The notes under the pieces were generated by a model that worked only from the letters and a program-made list of their open reading frames with translations, was not told where the DNA came from and did no database searches. Positions 26,476 through 35,280 of a stretch of 64,000 bases of DNA are shown here, in pieces. Origin of the DNA: Hymenobacter lapidiphilus (GTDB lineage Bacteria; Bacteroidota; Bacteroidia; Cytophagales; Hymenobacteraceae); NCBI RefSeq assembly GCF_013377885.1, contig NZ_JABKAU010000019.1:1-64000 (forward strand), given 5' to 3'. Position 1 is the first letter of the stretch, and each line of letters opens with the position of its first letter. Made by a program: the position numbers and the translations under genes.

Positions 26476-26605
26476 AGCGCCGCTGGCTTGGGTACTCATC
26501 GGCGGGCTGCTGCTCTCGCGCATCGTGACGCCGGTGCTGTATAAGCTGTTTCCGCCCGATATTAAGCTGCTGGCCGAAGCCCGGCCGGCCTTGGCGGCGG
26601 CATAA
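26471..26605 (+). pseudogene. C-terminal tail of an RND efflux pump
   Basis: The plus strand reads APLAWVLIGGLLLSRIVTPV, then LYKLFPPD, then an Ala-rich end and TAA. This matches the last membrane helix of RND/AcrB-type permeases (GGLxxSxxxTPVLY). Nothing upstream of it belongs to an RND gene, since it is joined directly to the nucleotidyltransferase fragment. It is a deletion junction between two unrelated genes. Confidence 0.6.
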
Positions 26606-26639
26606 TGTTGTCTTTAACCAGGAAGCTATTTTTACGCTC

Positions 26640-27428
26640 ATGAATACCGCCTCTGCTGAACCCACTATCGTGTTTATTACGGGTGCCGTCGTCACGTCGG
26701 CCTGCTGGAACAACTGGAAGACGTTTTTCGAGGGCGAGGGCTACACTTGCTACGCTCCTGCCTGGCCTCACAAAGAAGCCCCGGCAGCGGAGCTGCGCCG
26801 CCAGCACCCGCACTCACCCATCGCCCAAAACGGTTTGGCCGACGTGTTGCAGGTATACACCGATTTTATCGCGCAGCTGCCCGCCAAGCCCATCGTCATC
26901 GGGCACTCCTTCGGCGGGCTTATCGTGCAGCTGCTGCTCCAGCAGAATGCCGTGGTAGCGGGCGTTGCCATCGAGTCGGCCCCACCGCTGGGTGTAGTGG
27001 TGGCCAACTGGTCGCTTTTTCGGTCGGCACTGCCCATGCTGGGGCTGTTTTCGTCGCTTAAAACCACGTTTCTGCCCACTTTCGCCCAGTGGCAGTACGC
27101 CATTGCCAACGGCCTGCCGCTGGCCGACCAGCAGAAGTATTACGACCAACTGGCCGCACCGGAGTCGAAAAAACTGGTTCGCGGTGCCCTCAGCCTTGGT
27201 GCCCGCGTCGATTTTCGCCGGCCGCACGCGCCGCTGTTGTTTCTGGCCGGCGGGGCAGACCGCATCATGCCCGCCGCGCTCAATCGCGCCAACCACCGCC
27301 GCTACCGGCACGCGGCGTCCGTGACGGACTACCACGAGCTGCCCGGCCGCTGCCACGCCATGCTGGGCCAGGCCACCTGGCGCGCCGACGCCGGGTGGGT
27401 GCGCGACTGGCTGATGGCGCTGCCGTAA
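26640..27428 (+). CDS. Alpha/beta hydrolase
   Basis: The 262-residue cytosolic protein has the alpha/beta-hydrolase core. The nucleophile Ser is in GHSFGG near residue 90, the acid Asp in LAGGADRIMP near 206 and the His in GRCHAMLGQ near 239. The oxyanion region is ITGAVVTSACW near the start. It resembles carboxylesterase/lactonase-like members, but the substrate is not visible. The gene starts 34 bases after the RND remnant and is followed at 75 bases by a DUF1569/DinB-like gene in the same direction, so the two may be cotranscribed. Confidence 0.8.
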   Translation: MNTASAEPTIVFITGAVVTSACWNNWKTFFEGEGYTCYAPAWPHKEAPAAELRRQHPHSPIAQNGLADVLQVYTDFIAQLPAKPIVIGHSFGGLIVQLLLQQNAVVAGVAIESAPPLGVVVANWSLFRSALPMLGLFSSLKTTFLPTFAQWQYAIANGLPLADQQKYYDQLAAPESKKLVRGALSLGARVDFRRPHAPLLFLAGGADRIMPAALNRANHRRYRHAASVTDYHELPGRCHAMLGQATWRADAGWVRDWLMALP

Positions 27429-27503
27429 TTCCGGCCGCTCAGTCATTGCACCCGTTTCGCGCTTGCGCGGCGCCCGATTGCCCATCTTTTGTCAATTCCC
27501 ACC

Positions 27504-28013
27504 ATGACGCCGTTCCCTTACACTGAAGACGAAACGACCAGATTTCTGCGGCGCGAAGTACCCGCGCTGCTCGCCGGCCTCGCCTCTGCACAGGTGCCCA
27601 CCTGGGGCCAACTGACGCCGCAGCATATGGTGGAGCACCTGGCCGGGGCTATGCGCCTCTCGATGGGCCGCTACAACTTGCCTGCGCCCCCTGCCAGCCC
27701 GGCCCTCGACCTGATGCAGACCCGGTTGCAGGCCAACGCCCCGTTTCCGCCCGGCGTGCGCAACCCCCGCATGGCCGCTACGCCGGGGCCGTTGCGCCAC
27801 GCCTCACTGACGGCTGCCACGACCGAATTGCTCCTGACCATAGATGAGTTCTTCGACCACTACGCCCGGCAGCCCGCCGCCACGGCCGTGCACCCCATGT
27901 TCGGCCCGCTGGACTTTGGGCAGTGGCGAGTGTTTCATTTCAAGCATTTCAGCCACCATTTCTTTCAGTTCGGGCTGCTGCCCACCAACTTGTTGCCCCG
28001 GCCGGCGGGGTAA
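27504..28013 (+). CDS. DUF1569 / DinB-like protein, 169 aa
   Basis: The protein (start MTPFPYTEDE) has the pattern TWGQLTPQHMVEHL near residue 30, LTIDEFFDHY near 115, and FKHFSHHFFQFGLL near the end. The three His positions in four-helix order fit the metal-binding DinB/DUF1569 fold. Members are often thiol- or metal-dependent transferases, but this one has no assigned reaction. A TTG codon five residues upstream is a possible alternative start. It follows the alpha/beta hydrolase gene in the same direction. Confidence 0.75.
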   Translation: MTPFPYTEDETTRFLRREVPALLAGLASAQVPTWGQLTPQHMVEHLAGAMRLSMGRYNLPAPPASPALDLMQTRLQANAPFPPGVRNPRMAATPGPLRHASLTAATTELLLTIDEFFDHYARQPAATAVHPMFGPLDFGQWRVFHFKHFSHHFFQFGLLPTNLLPRPAG

Positions 28014-28200
28014 GGTGTTGCGCCGAGCCATGCTGTAGCCCTACTTCAATTATTGGGTTTGCTGACTTCTGCTTAAGTTCCTACAAACACCCACCGAGTA
28101 CCGCAATCCGTGGGTAAGCTTCCCCACCGCCCAGGAAGGCGCCAAACTGCTTGTCGGGGATTGTAGGTGGGGAATTGCGCTACGCTGCTGCTGGCGGTAT

Positions 28201-28778
28201 TCAGTACGGCCGGGGTAGTTCTTTTAGAGATTGGGGGCGCGGACCACTGAAAATCGGGTGGTGGAAGGTGTCGGGCTTGTGCAGCAGGTGGAGCAGTTGT
28301 TGCTGCTCGGCCTTGGTCAGGTCGCCCGTCACCAGCAGCTCCTGCGCGTAAGTCAAGCGCTGGCGGGTGATGTAACCGGGCAGACTTTCGCCGTCGGGCA
28401 ACTGCGCAAACAGGCGGTGCAGCTGGCGCCCACTCAGGACTACCGCCTGCACCAGCAGCGGCATAAAGTCACGGTGCGGTATGGCCTCAGGACGGCACAG
28501 CAACTCAACCACCGTTCGCTTTACCTGCGCCGCCCGTGCGTACTGCGGGTCTTCCAGCAAGTCGAACCCCGCCTGGGCCAGCACCTTCTGAATGCGCCGC
28601 CATTCCAACTCAGGGGCCGGTTGAGGACCGTAGCGGCTCCCAGGCGTACATCCTGAACTGCTAGGCCCAGCTTTTCCAGCGCCTGCCGCACCACCCGGAT
28701 ACCGCGCGGGCACACTATGTGCTTGATGTAGAGCACGCAGCCGGCTTCGTCGAGGGAATGCTTAAAGGGAAAGGACAC
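28201..28778 (-). pseudogene. Frameshifted AraC/metal-type transcriptional regulator
   Basis: The first part encodes MSFPFKHSLDEAGCVLYIKH with IVCPRG and QALEKLGL. The second, in another frame, encodes APELEWRRIQKVLAQAGFDLL and then an AraC-like C-terminal region (SGRQLHRLFAQLPDGESLPGYI). Together they match a Bacteroidota regulator family found next to heavy-metal efflux genes, in which an N-terminal MVCPRC motif precedes the HTH. The frames would join if the CCCC run near 28611-28615 had one more C. The second Cys of CxxC is also changed to Gly (CPRG), so decay is more likely than a sequencing error. It lies just downstream of the RND pump operon it would be expected to control. Confidence 0.75.
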
Positions 28779-28789
28779 AGCGGGTCAAC

Positions 28790-31700
28790 TCAGGTAGTTG
28801 ACGGGACTGGGTTCTGGTCGGCCGGGGGCGTGAAAGGCGGCGCGTCAAGCTCCTGCGGATGGTCGTCGAGGCCCACCTCCTGATGAGATGCGAAGTATTG
28901 AGCCAGCGCCTTTTCGCCCACCAGCCAGAACACCACCGGCGTTACGATGATGTCGAGGAAGGTGGAGGACAGCAGGCCGCCGAGGATGACGGTGGCCACC
29001 GGATAGAGGATTTCCTTGCCCGGCGCGTCCTTGGCCAGCGTGAGCGGCACCAGGGCCAGCGCCGCCACCAAGGCCGTCATGAGCACCGGCACGAGGCGTT
29101 CGAGCGAGCCGCGGATAATCATGGGCATACCAAACTGCTCGCCCTCGTGCTCCACGAGGTGGATGTAGTGCGAAATCATCATGATGCCGTTGCGCGAGGC
29201 AATGCCGGTGAGCGTGATGAAGCCCACCAGCGAGGCAATGCTGAACGTGCCGCCCGTGAGCAGCACCGCCACCACCGAGCCGATGAGCGCCAGCGGAATG
29301 TTGAGCATAATCTGCCCCACCATCAGCGAGGATTTGAAGTGCGAGAACAGCACCAGGAAGATGCCGGCCAGCGAAAACAGGCTCAGCCACAGTATCTTCT
29401 GCGAGGCCGACTGCTGGCTCTCGAACTGCCCGCCGTAGGTGAGGTAGTAGCCCGGCGGCAGCTTCACCTGCTGGCTCACTTTGGCCTGAATCTCCTGCAC
29501 CGTGGAGCCTAGGTCGCGCTCGGCCACGTTGAGCGAGATGGTGATGCGGCGCTGGGTGTTTTCGTGGTTGATGGTGTTGGGCCCCGGCTCGTAAGTTATT
29601 TCCGCTACCTGGCTCACGGGTATTAAAGCACCGCTGGGGGTTTCGATGCGGGTCTGGCTGATGGCGGCCATGTCGTTGCGCTGCTCCTCGGGCAGTTTCA
29701 CCACCAGGTCGAAGCGCTTCTGGCCGTCGACCATCTGCGAGACCACGGTTCCCTGAAACAGCGTTTCCAGGTCGCGCACCAGCTCGCCGCGGCCCATGCC
29801 GTAGGCGCGCAGCGCGTCGTCTTTGGGCCGAATCAGCAGCTGCGGAATCTGCACCTGCTTTTCGACCTGCAAATCCACCACGCCGGGCACGGTACTGGCG
29901 GCGTCGCGCACTTCGTTGGCATAGCGGCGCAGCTCCAGCAGGTCGTTGCCGAACACCTTGATGGCCACCTGGGCCCGCACCCCGCTCAGCAGGTGGTCGA
30001 GGCGGTGGGAAATGGGCTGGCCGATGTTCACGTTCACGCCGGTTATCAGGCTGAGCTTGTCGCGCATGTCAGCCAGAATTTCGTCGCGGCTGCGCATGGT
30101 TTTGCCCTCCTTCTCCAGCTCGGCTTCGGTCTTGAAGGCCACCTCGATTTCCGAATTGTTCACCGATTCGGCGTGCTCATCGAGCTCGGCGCGGCCGGTG
30201 CGGCGGGCCGTGTAGGCCACTTCCGGAATCTTAAGCATCTGCTGCTCGCCCAGCGTGCCCAGCCGGTTGCTTTCGGTGAGCGAGGTGCCGGCCGGCGCCG
30301 AGAAGTTCACCGTCAGCGAGCCTTCGTTGAAGGGAGGCAGAAACTCGGTGCCGAAGAAAGGCACCATGGCCACGGCCATCATAAAGAGCAGGGCCGCAGA
30401 GGTGAGCACCAGCTTGGGGTGCCGCATGCCCCAGCCCAGCAGCCGGGTGTCTTTCTTCTTAAGCCAGCGCACCAGGCCGCCGTCGGTTTCGGGGTGGTCC
30501 ATCTGCTTCATGCCGGGCAGCAGGTAATAGCAGAGCACCGGCGTGACGGTAAGCGAAACGAACAGCGAGGCCACGATGCTCGTGATGTAGGCAATGCCCA
30601 GCGGCGCGAAAATGCGGCCTTCCATGCCTTCCAGCGCAAATAGCGGCAGAAACACCAGCACTACAATAATGGTGGCGTACACGATGGAGTTGCGCACCTC
30701 CGACGAGGCCGAGTACACGACGCGCAGCACCGGTTGCGGGTCGGGCCGCTGCTTGTTTTCGCGCAGGCGCCGGTACACGTTTTCCACGTCCACGATGGCA
30801 TCGTCGACCAGCTCACCGATGGCAATGGCCAGTCCGCCCAGCGTCATGGTGTTGATACTGATGCCGGCCGCCTTAAATACCAGCGCTGTAACTAGCAGCG
30901 AGAGCGGAATGGCCACCAGCGAAATAAAGGTGGTCCGCACGTTCAGCAGGAAGGCAAACAGCACGATGACCACCAGAATGGCCCCGTCGCGCAACGCCTC
31001 TTCCACGTTGGAAATCGACGACTCGATGAACTCCGACTGCTTGAACAGGCGCGTGTTCACCTTCACGTCGGGGGGCAGCGAGGGCTGCAGCTCTACCAGC
31101 GCCTTCTCCACGGCTTCGGTCAACCCCACGGTAGCGGCTCCGGGCTGCTTCTCGATGCTCAGAATCACGGCGGGCTGGCCATTTACGCTGCCGTCGCCGC
31201 GCTTGAAGCGGGCCCCGAACTTTACGTTGGCCACATCAGCCACGCGGATGGGCGACTGCGCACGGTAGCCCACCACGATGTTCTCAATGTCTTCGACCGA
31301 GCGCAGCCGGCCCAGGTTACGGATGAGGACTTCCGAGCCGTTGCGGTCGAAGAAGTTGCCGGTGGTATTCAGGTTCGACTGGCGCAGCGCCTCTTCCACC
31401 TGGTTGGCCGTCAGGCCGGTGGCGTTCAGGCGGGGCATATCCAGCAGCACCTGATACTGCAGGTTGTCGCCGCCGATGGGGATAACCTGGGCTATGCCGG
31501 GGATGCTGAGCAGGCGCTGGCGCACGGTGTAGTTGGCCAGCGTGCGCAAATCGGCGGCGTTGGTTTTTGCTGAGCTGTTGGCTGCTAGCTGTTGGCTGTT
31601 AGCTTCCGTACCTTTATCAACTGTTGACTGCGCACTATCAACTGAGGACAGCCCCACCAGCATTATCTGGCCCATCACCGACGAAATAGGCCCCAACACG

Positions 31701-32080
31701 GGCGTGATGCCCTGCGGTAGCTGTTCGCCCGTGGTTTGCAGCTTCTCGCTCACAATCTGGCGGGCCGTAAAAATGTCGGTGCCATAATCGAACTCCACGA
31801 ACACCATGCCCAGCCCAATGGCCGAGTTCGAGCGCACCGCCGACACGCCGGTGGCCCCGTTCAGGGCCGTTTCCACGGGCAGCGTCACCAGGGCCTCCAC
31901 TTCCTCGGGGGCCATGCCGGGCGCCTCCAGGAACACCGTTACCCGGGGGCGGTCCAGGTCGGGCAGTACGTCCACGGGCAGCTGGTTGGCCGTGTAGGTA
32001 CCGGCAATGATAAGGGCCAGGGCAAAAGCCAGCATGAGCAGGCGGTTTTGCAGGGCAAAGCGGATTATCTTGTCAAGCAT
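28790..32080 (-). CDS. Heavy-metal efflux RND permease (CusA/CzcA-like)
   Basis: The 1096-residue inner-membrane pump has the RND layout: helix 1 at the N-terminus (MLDKIIRFALQNRLLMLAFA), a large periplasmic loop with PGMAPEEVEALVTLPVE, helix 4 with GELVDDAIVDVENV, a second periplasmic loop, and helices 7-12 ending near VTPVVFWLVGEK. Its length is slightly over the usual 1030-1050, because a repeat-derived insert occupies residues about 145-171 (see repeat). It would export Cu(I)/Ag(I) or divalent cations with the adaptor and outer-membrane factor encoded upstream in the same direction. The helix 4 motif differs from classic CzcA, so the metal is not certain; the copper-type neighbours favour Cu/Ag. 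Confidence 0.92.
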   Translation of the reverse strand: MLDKIIRFALQNRLLMLAFALALIIAGTYTANQLPVDVLPDLDRPRVTVFLEAPGMAPEEVEALVTLPVETALNGATGVSAVRSNSAIGLGMVFVEFDYGTDIFTARQIVSEKLQTTGEQLPQGITPVLGPISSVMGQIMLVGLSSVDSAQSTVDKGTEANSQQLAANSSAKTNAADLRTLANYTVRQRLLSIPGIAQVIPIGGDNLQYQVLLDMPRLNATGLTANQVEEALRQSNLNTTGNFFDRNGSEVLIRNLGRLRSVEDIENIVVGYRAQSPIRVADVANVKFGARFKRGDGSVNGQPAVILSIEKQPGAATVGLTEAVEKALVELQPSLPPDVKVNTRLFKQSEFIESSISNVEEALRDGAILVVIVLFAFLLNVRTTFISLVAIPLSLLVTALVFKAAGISINTMTLGGLAIAIGELVDDAIVDVENVYRRLRENKQRPDPQPVLRVVYSASSEVRNSIVYATIIVVLVFLPLFALEGMEGRIFAPLGIAYITSIVASLFVSLTVTPVLCYYLLPGMKQMDHPETDGGLVRWLKKKDTRLLGWGMRHPKLVLTSAALLFMMAVAMVPFFGTEFLPPFNEGSLTVNFSAPAGTSLTESNRLGTLGEQQMLKIPEVAYTARRTGRAELDEHAESVNNSEIEVAFKTEAELEKEGKTMRSRDEILADMRDKLSLITGVNVNIGQPISHRLDHLLSGVRAQVAIKVFGNDLLELRRYANEVRDAASTVPGVVDLQVEKQVQIPQLLIRPKDDALRAYGMGRGELVRDLETLFQGTVVSQMVDGQKRFDLVVKLPEEQRNDMAAISQTRIETPSGALIPVSQVAEITYEPGPNTINHENTQRRITISLNVAERDLGSTVQEIQAKVSQQVKLPPGYYLTYGGQFESQQSASQKILWLSLFSLAGIFLVLFSHFKSSLMVGQIMLNIPLALIGSVVAVLLTGGTFSIASLVGFITLTGIASRNGIMMISHYIHLVEHEGEQFGMPMIIRGSLERLVPVLMTALVAALALVPLTLAKDAPGKEILYPVATVILGGLLSSTFLDIIVTPVVFWLVGEKALAQYFASHQEVGLDDHPQELDAPPFTPPADQNPVPSTT
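31568..31648. repeat. Repeat family 2 copy translated inside the RND pump
   Basis: The plus strand reads TGAGCTGTTGGCTGCTAGCT, TGTTAGCTTC and then TCAACTGTTGACTGCGCACT. Both parts match the short-period AGCTnTTAGCT and TCAACTGTTGACTG patterns of intergenic repeats in this window. In the gene it is in frame and encodes VDSAQSTVDKG followed by ANSQQLAANSS. It sits in the loop between the MLVGLSS and LRTLANYT positions, where homologues have a short linker. Confidence 0.8.
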
Positions 32081-32086
32081 CTTTTT

Positions 32087-32180
32087 TGAGCTGTTAGCTT
32101 TTAGCTGATAGCTATTAGCTTTTTTTCGGAGGCGTTGGGAAAAGCTGACAGCTAATAGCCATCAGCTAATAGCTCATAAA
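32087..32180. repeat. Repeat family 2, intergenic palindrome
   Basis: The left arm GAGCTGTTAGCTTTTAGCTG with ATAGCTATTAGCT mirrors the right arm AAAGCTGACAGCTAATAGCC with ATCAGCTAATAGCTC, around a spacer with TTTTTTTCGG. It fills the gap between the adaptor and pump genes and could form a long hairpin in the polycistronic RNA. Confidence 0.85.
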
Positions 32181-32182
32181 AG

Positions 32183-33328
32183 CTACTGGTTGAGGTAGAT
32201 GGATTTGAGCTGGTAGGTGCCGGCCGTCACCACTCGGTCGTTCTCGTTCACTTCACCCTGCACCAGCACGGTTTGCTGGCCGTTCACGGCCCCCGGCTGC
32301 ACGTAGCGAATCTTGAACCGCTCGGGGTTGGTGTGCACGAACACCACCGGCTTGCCGTTGAGGTCGGTGATGGCCGAAGTGGGTACCACCAGCTGCGGTT
32401 TGCCGCCGCCGGTCTGGCCCACCACCTGTACGTTCACGGCCTGGCCGGCCCGGTAGGCACTACCGTCCGTGGCATCAAGCTCCAGCACCAGCTGCCGGGC
32501 CTGATTCACGGGGTTCACCACGTTGCTGAATACCACCAGCCGGGCCGGTACGCCCGCCTGGCCCTGCAGGCCCTCCACCCGGAATGCGGCTCCCGGCGTC
32601 ACCTTGGCCAAATCCTGGGCAAATACCTGGGCCTCCACGCGCAGCTTGCCGGGGTTGATGACCCGGAACAGCTCGTCGCCCTGACTGACCTGCTGACCCA
32701 CGGCGAGGTTGAACACATCCACGGTGCCGCTTACCGGCGAGGTGATGCTGACGCGGCGCTGGCCCGCCTGACTGTTCTGAATACCGGCGTTCTGCCGGGC
32801 CTGGCGCAGGCGCAGTTCGGCAGCCACCACGTCTTTGCGGGCGGCAATGTCGGCAATGGTTTTCAGGCGGGCGTAGTCCTGCTGGGCCGCGCGCAACTCG
32901 GCCTGGGCGTTGGCCCGCTCGGTGCTGAGGCCAATTTGCTGGGTGGCGTCCAGCGTCTGCTCGATGACGGCCAGCACCTGGCCGGCCCGCACGGTTTTGC
33001 CCACCTGCGCGGCCAAACTCACGATGCGCCCGCTTTGCGGCACCACCACGCGGCCCTCGCCGCCCGCCGCCGCCGATACCGTGCCGTAGAGCGTAGCCCG
33101 GCTGTAGGTAGTGGAGTAGGCGGCTAGGTTGGTTTGCACCTGAAACAGGAACTGGCTTTCCTTGGGCAGCAGCACCTCATCGGTCAGGGCCACGCCGGTG
33201 CTGGCCTTAGCCTCGCCGCCGTGGTCTTCGCCGCCGTGGGCCTGCACCAGGCCCGGGGGCGGCAGCAGCACGGTCAGCACCAGGCCGGCCGCGGCCGTAA
33301 CGGCCAGAAATTTATGCTTGGTTTTCAT
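32183..33328 (-). CDS. RND efflux periplasmic adaptor (membrane fusion protein)
   Basis: The 381-residue protein has an N-terminal signal/anchor helix (about 7-28) and then a His-rich stretch (HGGEDHGGE). The adaptor core has a lipoyl/barrel-sandwich half (RVVVPQSGRIVSLAAQVGK near 95), an alpha hairpin (about 130-185), the second lipoyl half (SITSPVSGTVDVFNLAVGQ near 195) and a beta-barrel (VEAQVFAQDLAKVTPGAAF). It joins the RND pump to the TolC-like protein across the periplasm. The stop codon lies next to a family 2 repeat. Its start overlaps the stop of the upstream gene by 17 bases, so the two are coupled. Confidence 0.92.
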   Translation of the reverse strand: MKTKHKFLAVTAAAGLVLTVLLPPPGLVQAHGGEDHGGEAKASTGVALTDEVLLPKESQFLFQVQTNLAAYSTTYSRATLYGTVSAAAGGEGRVVVPQSGRIVSLAAQVGKTVRAGQVLAVIEQTLDATQQIGLSTERANAQAELRAAQQDYARLKTIADIAARKDVVAAELRLRQARQNAGIQNSQAGQRRVSITSPVSGTVDVFNLAVGQQVSQGDELFRVINPGKLRVEAQVFAQDLAKVTPGAAFRVEGLQGQAGVPARLVVFSNVVNPVNQARQLVLELDATDGSAYRAGQAVNVQVVGQTGGGKPQLVVPTSAITDLNGKPVVFVHTNPERFKIRYVQPGAVNGQQTVLVQGEVNENDRVVTAGTYQLKSIYLNQ

Positions 33329-33932
33329 ACACGGCAGGATTGGAGGTGGAAACAGGGGCGGTAGGGCGTCGGCGGCGCAGGAGCAAAACCGTGAGGCCGA
33401 TGCCGAGCACGAAGGCCCCGATTAATGCCAGAACGGTTTTCCAGGAGGAAAAAAGCGAGGCAGCAGCCTCCGGAGCCGATGCGGTTACGGGCAGCTTCTC
33501 GCCCACCTTAATGCCTTCAAGCAGGAGCAAATCGGCTTTGTCGCCGGCCACGATGTTGACCGTTAAACTGTAGGCCTTGTTGGCCGGAAACTGGCCTTCC
33601 ACCAGGTAGATGCCCGGCTCCTGCTCCGTTACGGCCCACTTCAGGCTGGCGTCTTCCGGCGTAGTGAGCGTGAGTTTGGCCCCCTTGATGGGCACGTTGG
33701 TCGCGTAATCGGAGAGAAACAGGCGCAGGTCGGCGGGTTGGCCGCCTTCCAGCGGCTCGTAGCGCAGCAGCACCTCGAACTGCTCCGACAGCGCCGCCAC
33801 CGAAAAGGACGTGGCCCCGGCCGGAGTGCCGGCCTTGGGGCCGTCGCCGTGGTCTTCGCCCCCGTGGGCGCGGGCCGTCCCGCTCAGCAGCAGGCCCAGC
33901 AGCAAAATCAGGAGTTGTTTCATGTTATTCAC
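33312..33932 (-). CDS. His-rich periplasmic/membrane protein of the metal-efflux operon
   Basis: The 206-residue protein has a signal peptide (LLILLLGLLLSGTARA) followed by HGGEDHGDG, almost the same tag as on the adaptor. A beta-rich domain with VPIKGAKLTLTTPEDASLK and GIYLVEGQFPAN resembles FixH/YtkA-like folds. The last 40 residues hold one membrane helix and a basic tail (LLLRRRRP). I do not know a named family. The position between adaptor and outer-membrane factor and the shared His tag suggest a metal-binding accessory protein anchored in the inner membrane. Its start (MNNMKQ or MKQ) overlaps or abuts the tolC-like stop. Confidence 0.75.
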   Translation of the reverse strand: MNNMKQLLILLLGLLLSGTARAHGGEDHGDGPKAGTPAGATSFSVAALSEQFEVLLRYEPLEGGQPADLRLFLSDYATNVPIKGAKLTLTTPEDASLKWAVTEQEPGIYLVEGQFPANKAYSLTVNIVAGDKADLLLLEGIKVGEKLPVTASAPEAAASLFSSWKTVLALIGAFVLGIGLTVLLLRRRRPTAPVSTSNPAVYENQA

Positions 33933-35175
33933 CCCGCAGGTAGTTAAGTTCGATGAGGGCCTGACGATAGTCGCGGATGGTAGTCAGGTAGGTATTTTGA
34001 ATGGTGAAAGCCTGGTTGAGGCTCTGAATCAGGACCAGATAGCTGATTTCGCCGGCCCGAAACAGGCGCTGCGACTGGCTGATAATAGCCCCCGACTGCG
34101 GCACACCGGTCTGCTCGTAGTAGCCCAGCGAGGCCGAAAACTTGCGCGTATCGGCCAGCGCCTGCTCGTAGAGGCTGCTCAGCTCCAGGCGCTGGGCCTG
34201 CAGCTGGTAGCCGGCCGCCTCGCCGCGGGCCGTGGCCGCCTGTAGCTGCGAGCGGTAGGTCCAGAACCACACGGGCACCGACACGCCGAACTGAAAGCGG
34301 TACTTAAGAGCCGAGTTCTCAAAAGCCTGATTCTGATACCCTACCGTGAGGGCCGGCGTGCGCCGGGCCCGCACCAGACTGATGCCCGACTGGCTCAGGG
34401 CCACGTTCTGGGTGGCGGCCGCCAGCGTGGGGCTGCGCACCAGGGCCGTGCTGTCTTCAGCGGGCAGACCGCTGAGCAGCGCCCCACCCGTTTGCACTAG
34501 TTCCGGGCCACTGCGGCGCAGGTCGGTGCTGGTGGTGAAAGCGGCCGTGGGCTGGCCCAGTAGCAAGCCCAGGCGGCGCTGTGCGGCGCGTAAATCGGCG
34601 GTGGCCTGCTGCAGCTGCACGGCTACCAGCCGGGCTTCGGCCTCGGTGCTGATGCGCTGCAGCGACGTGATTTCCCCGGCCGCATACAGCCGCTCGGTGG
34701 CCACCCGCAGGGCCTGATACAGGCTGTCCTGGTAGGCGAGCTGCCGGACCTGGGCCTCGGCAAACTGCAGGCTCAGGTAAGCCAGCCGGGTATCGCGCAG
34801 CACCGTGGCCCGGCTCACCTCGCGGTTGCGCTCGGCCAGACTGATGCCTGCCTCCGCCACCTGGCGCTGGCGCCGGTACACGTTCGGAAAGTCAATGGTC
34901 TGCACCACGCCCGGGGCCCACCGCTCGCCCGTGGGGGCCGAGAACAGCAGGTCCGGGTTGGCCAGCGAGAATGCCCCCCGCTTCAGGGCCCGCTGCTCCT
35001 CCACCTCGCGGTCGGACTGCCGCAGCCGCGGGTGGCGGCGCAGGCTCCGAGCTTCGGCGCTATCGAGGCCGATGACGGTTTGAGCCTGGGCAGCTTCTCG
35101 GCCTGGCCCCAGCAGCAGCAGTAAGACCAGCACCAACAGCCAACGGGCCCCGCGTTTTAATTCAAAATACGTCAT
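33925..35175 (-). CDS. TolC-family outer-membrane efflux protein
   Basis: The 416-residue protein has a signal peptide (LLVLVLLLLLGP, cleavage near AQAQ) and two TolC-type repeats rich in long amphipathic helices (about 45-200 and 235-405, for example TERLYAAGEITSLQRISTEAEARLV and LFRAGEISYLVLIQSLNQAF). This is the outer-membrane channel of the CusCBA/CzcCBA-like system. It is the first gene of the pump set in transcription order; the HMBD and DUF305 genes lie further upstream on the same strand. Confidence 0.9.
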   Translation of the reverse strand: MTYFELKRGARWLLVLVLLLLLGPGREAAQAQTVIGLDSAEARSLRRHPRLRQSDREVEEQRALKRGAFSLANPDLLFSAPTGERWAPGVVQTIDFPNVYRRQRQVAEAGISLAERNREVSRATVLRDTRLAYLSLQFAEAQVRQLAYQDSLYQALRVATERLYAAGEITSLQRISTEAEARLVAVQLQQATADLRAAQRRLGLLLGQPTAAFTTSTDLRRSGPELVQTGGALLSGLPAEDSTALVRSPTLAAATQNVALSQSGISLVRARRTPALTVGYQNQAFENSALKYRFQFGVSVPVWFWTYRSQLQAATARGEAAGYQLQAQRLELSSLYEQALADTRKFSASLGYYEQTGVPQSGAIISQSQRLFRAGEISYLVLIQSLNQAFTIQNTYLTTIRDYRQALIELNYLRGE

Positions 35176-35280
35176 ACAATCACATTAAGACCAGCCGGTG
35201 GGCCGCCCGCCGTTGCAGCAGCCGACGGCCCGAGGCGGAGAAGGCCCGGACGCCGGGCATCCGGAAACCGGCGCTGCCAA

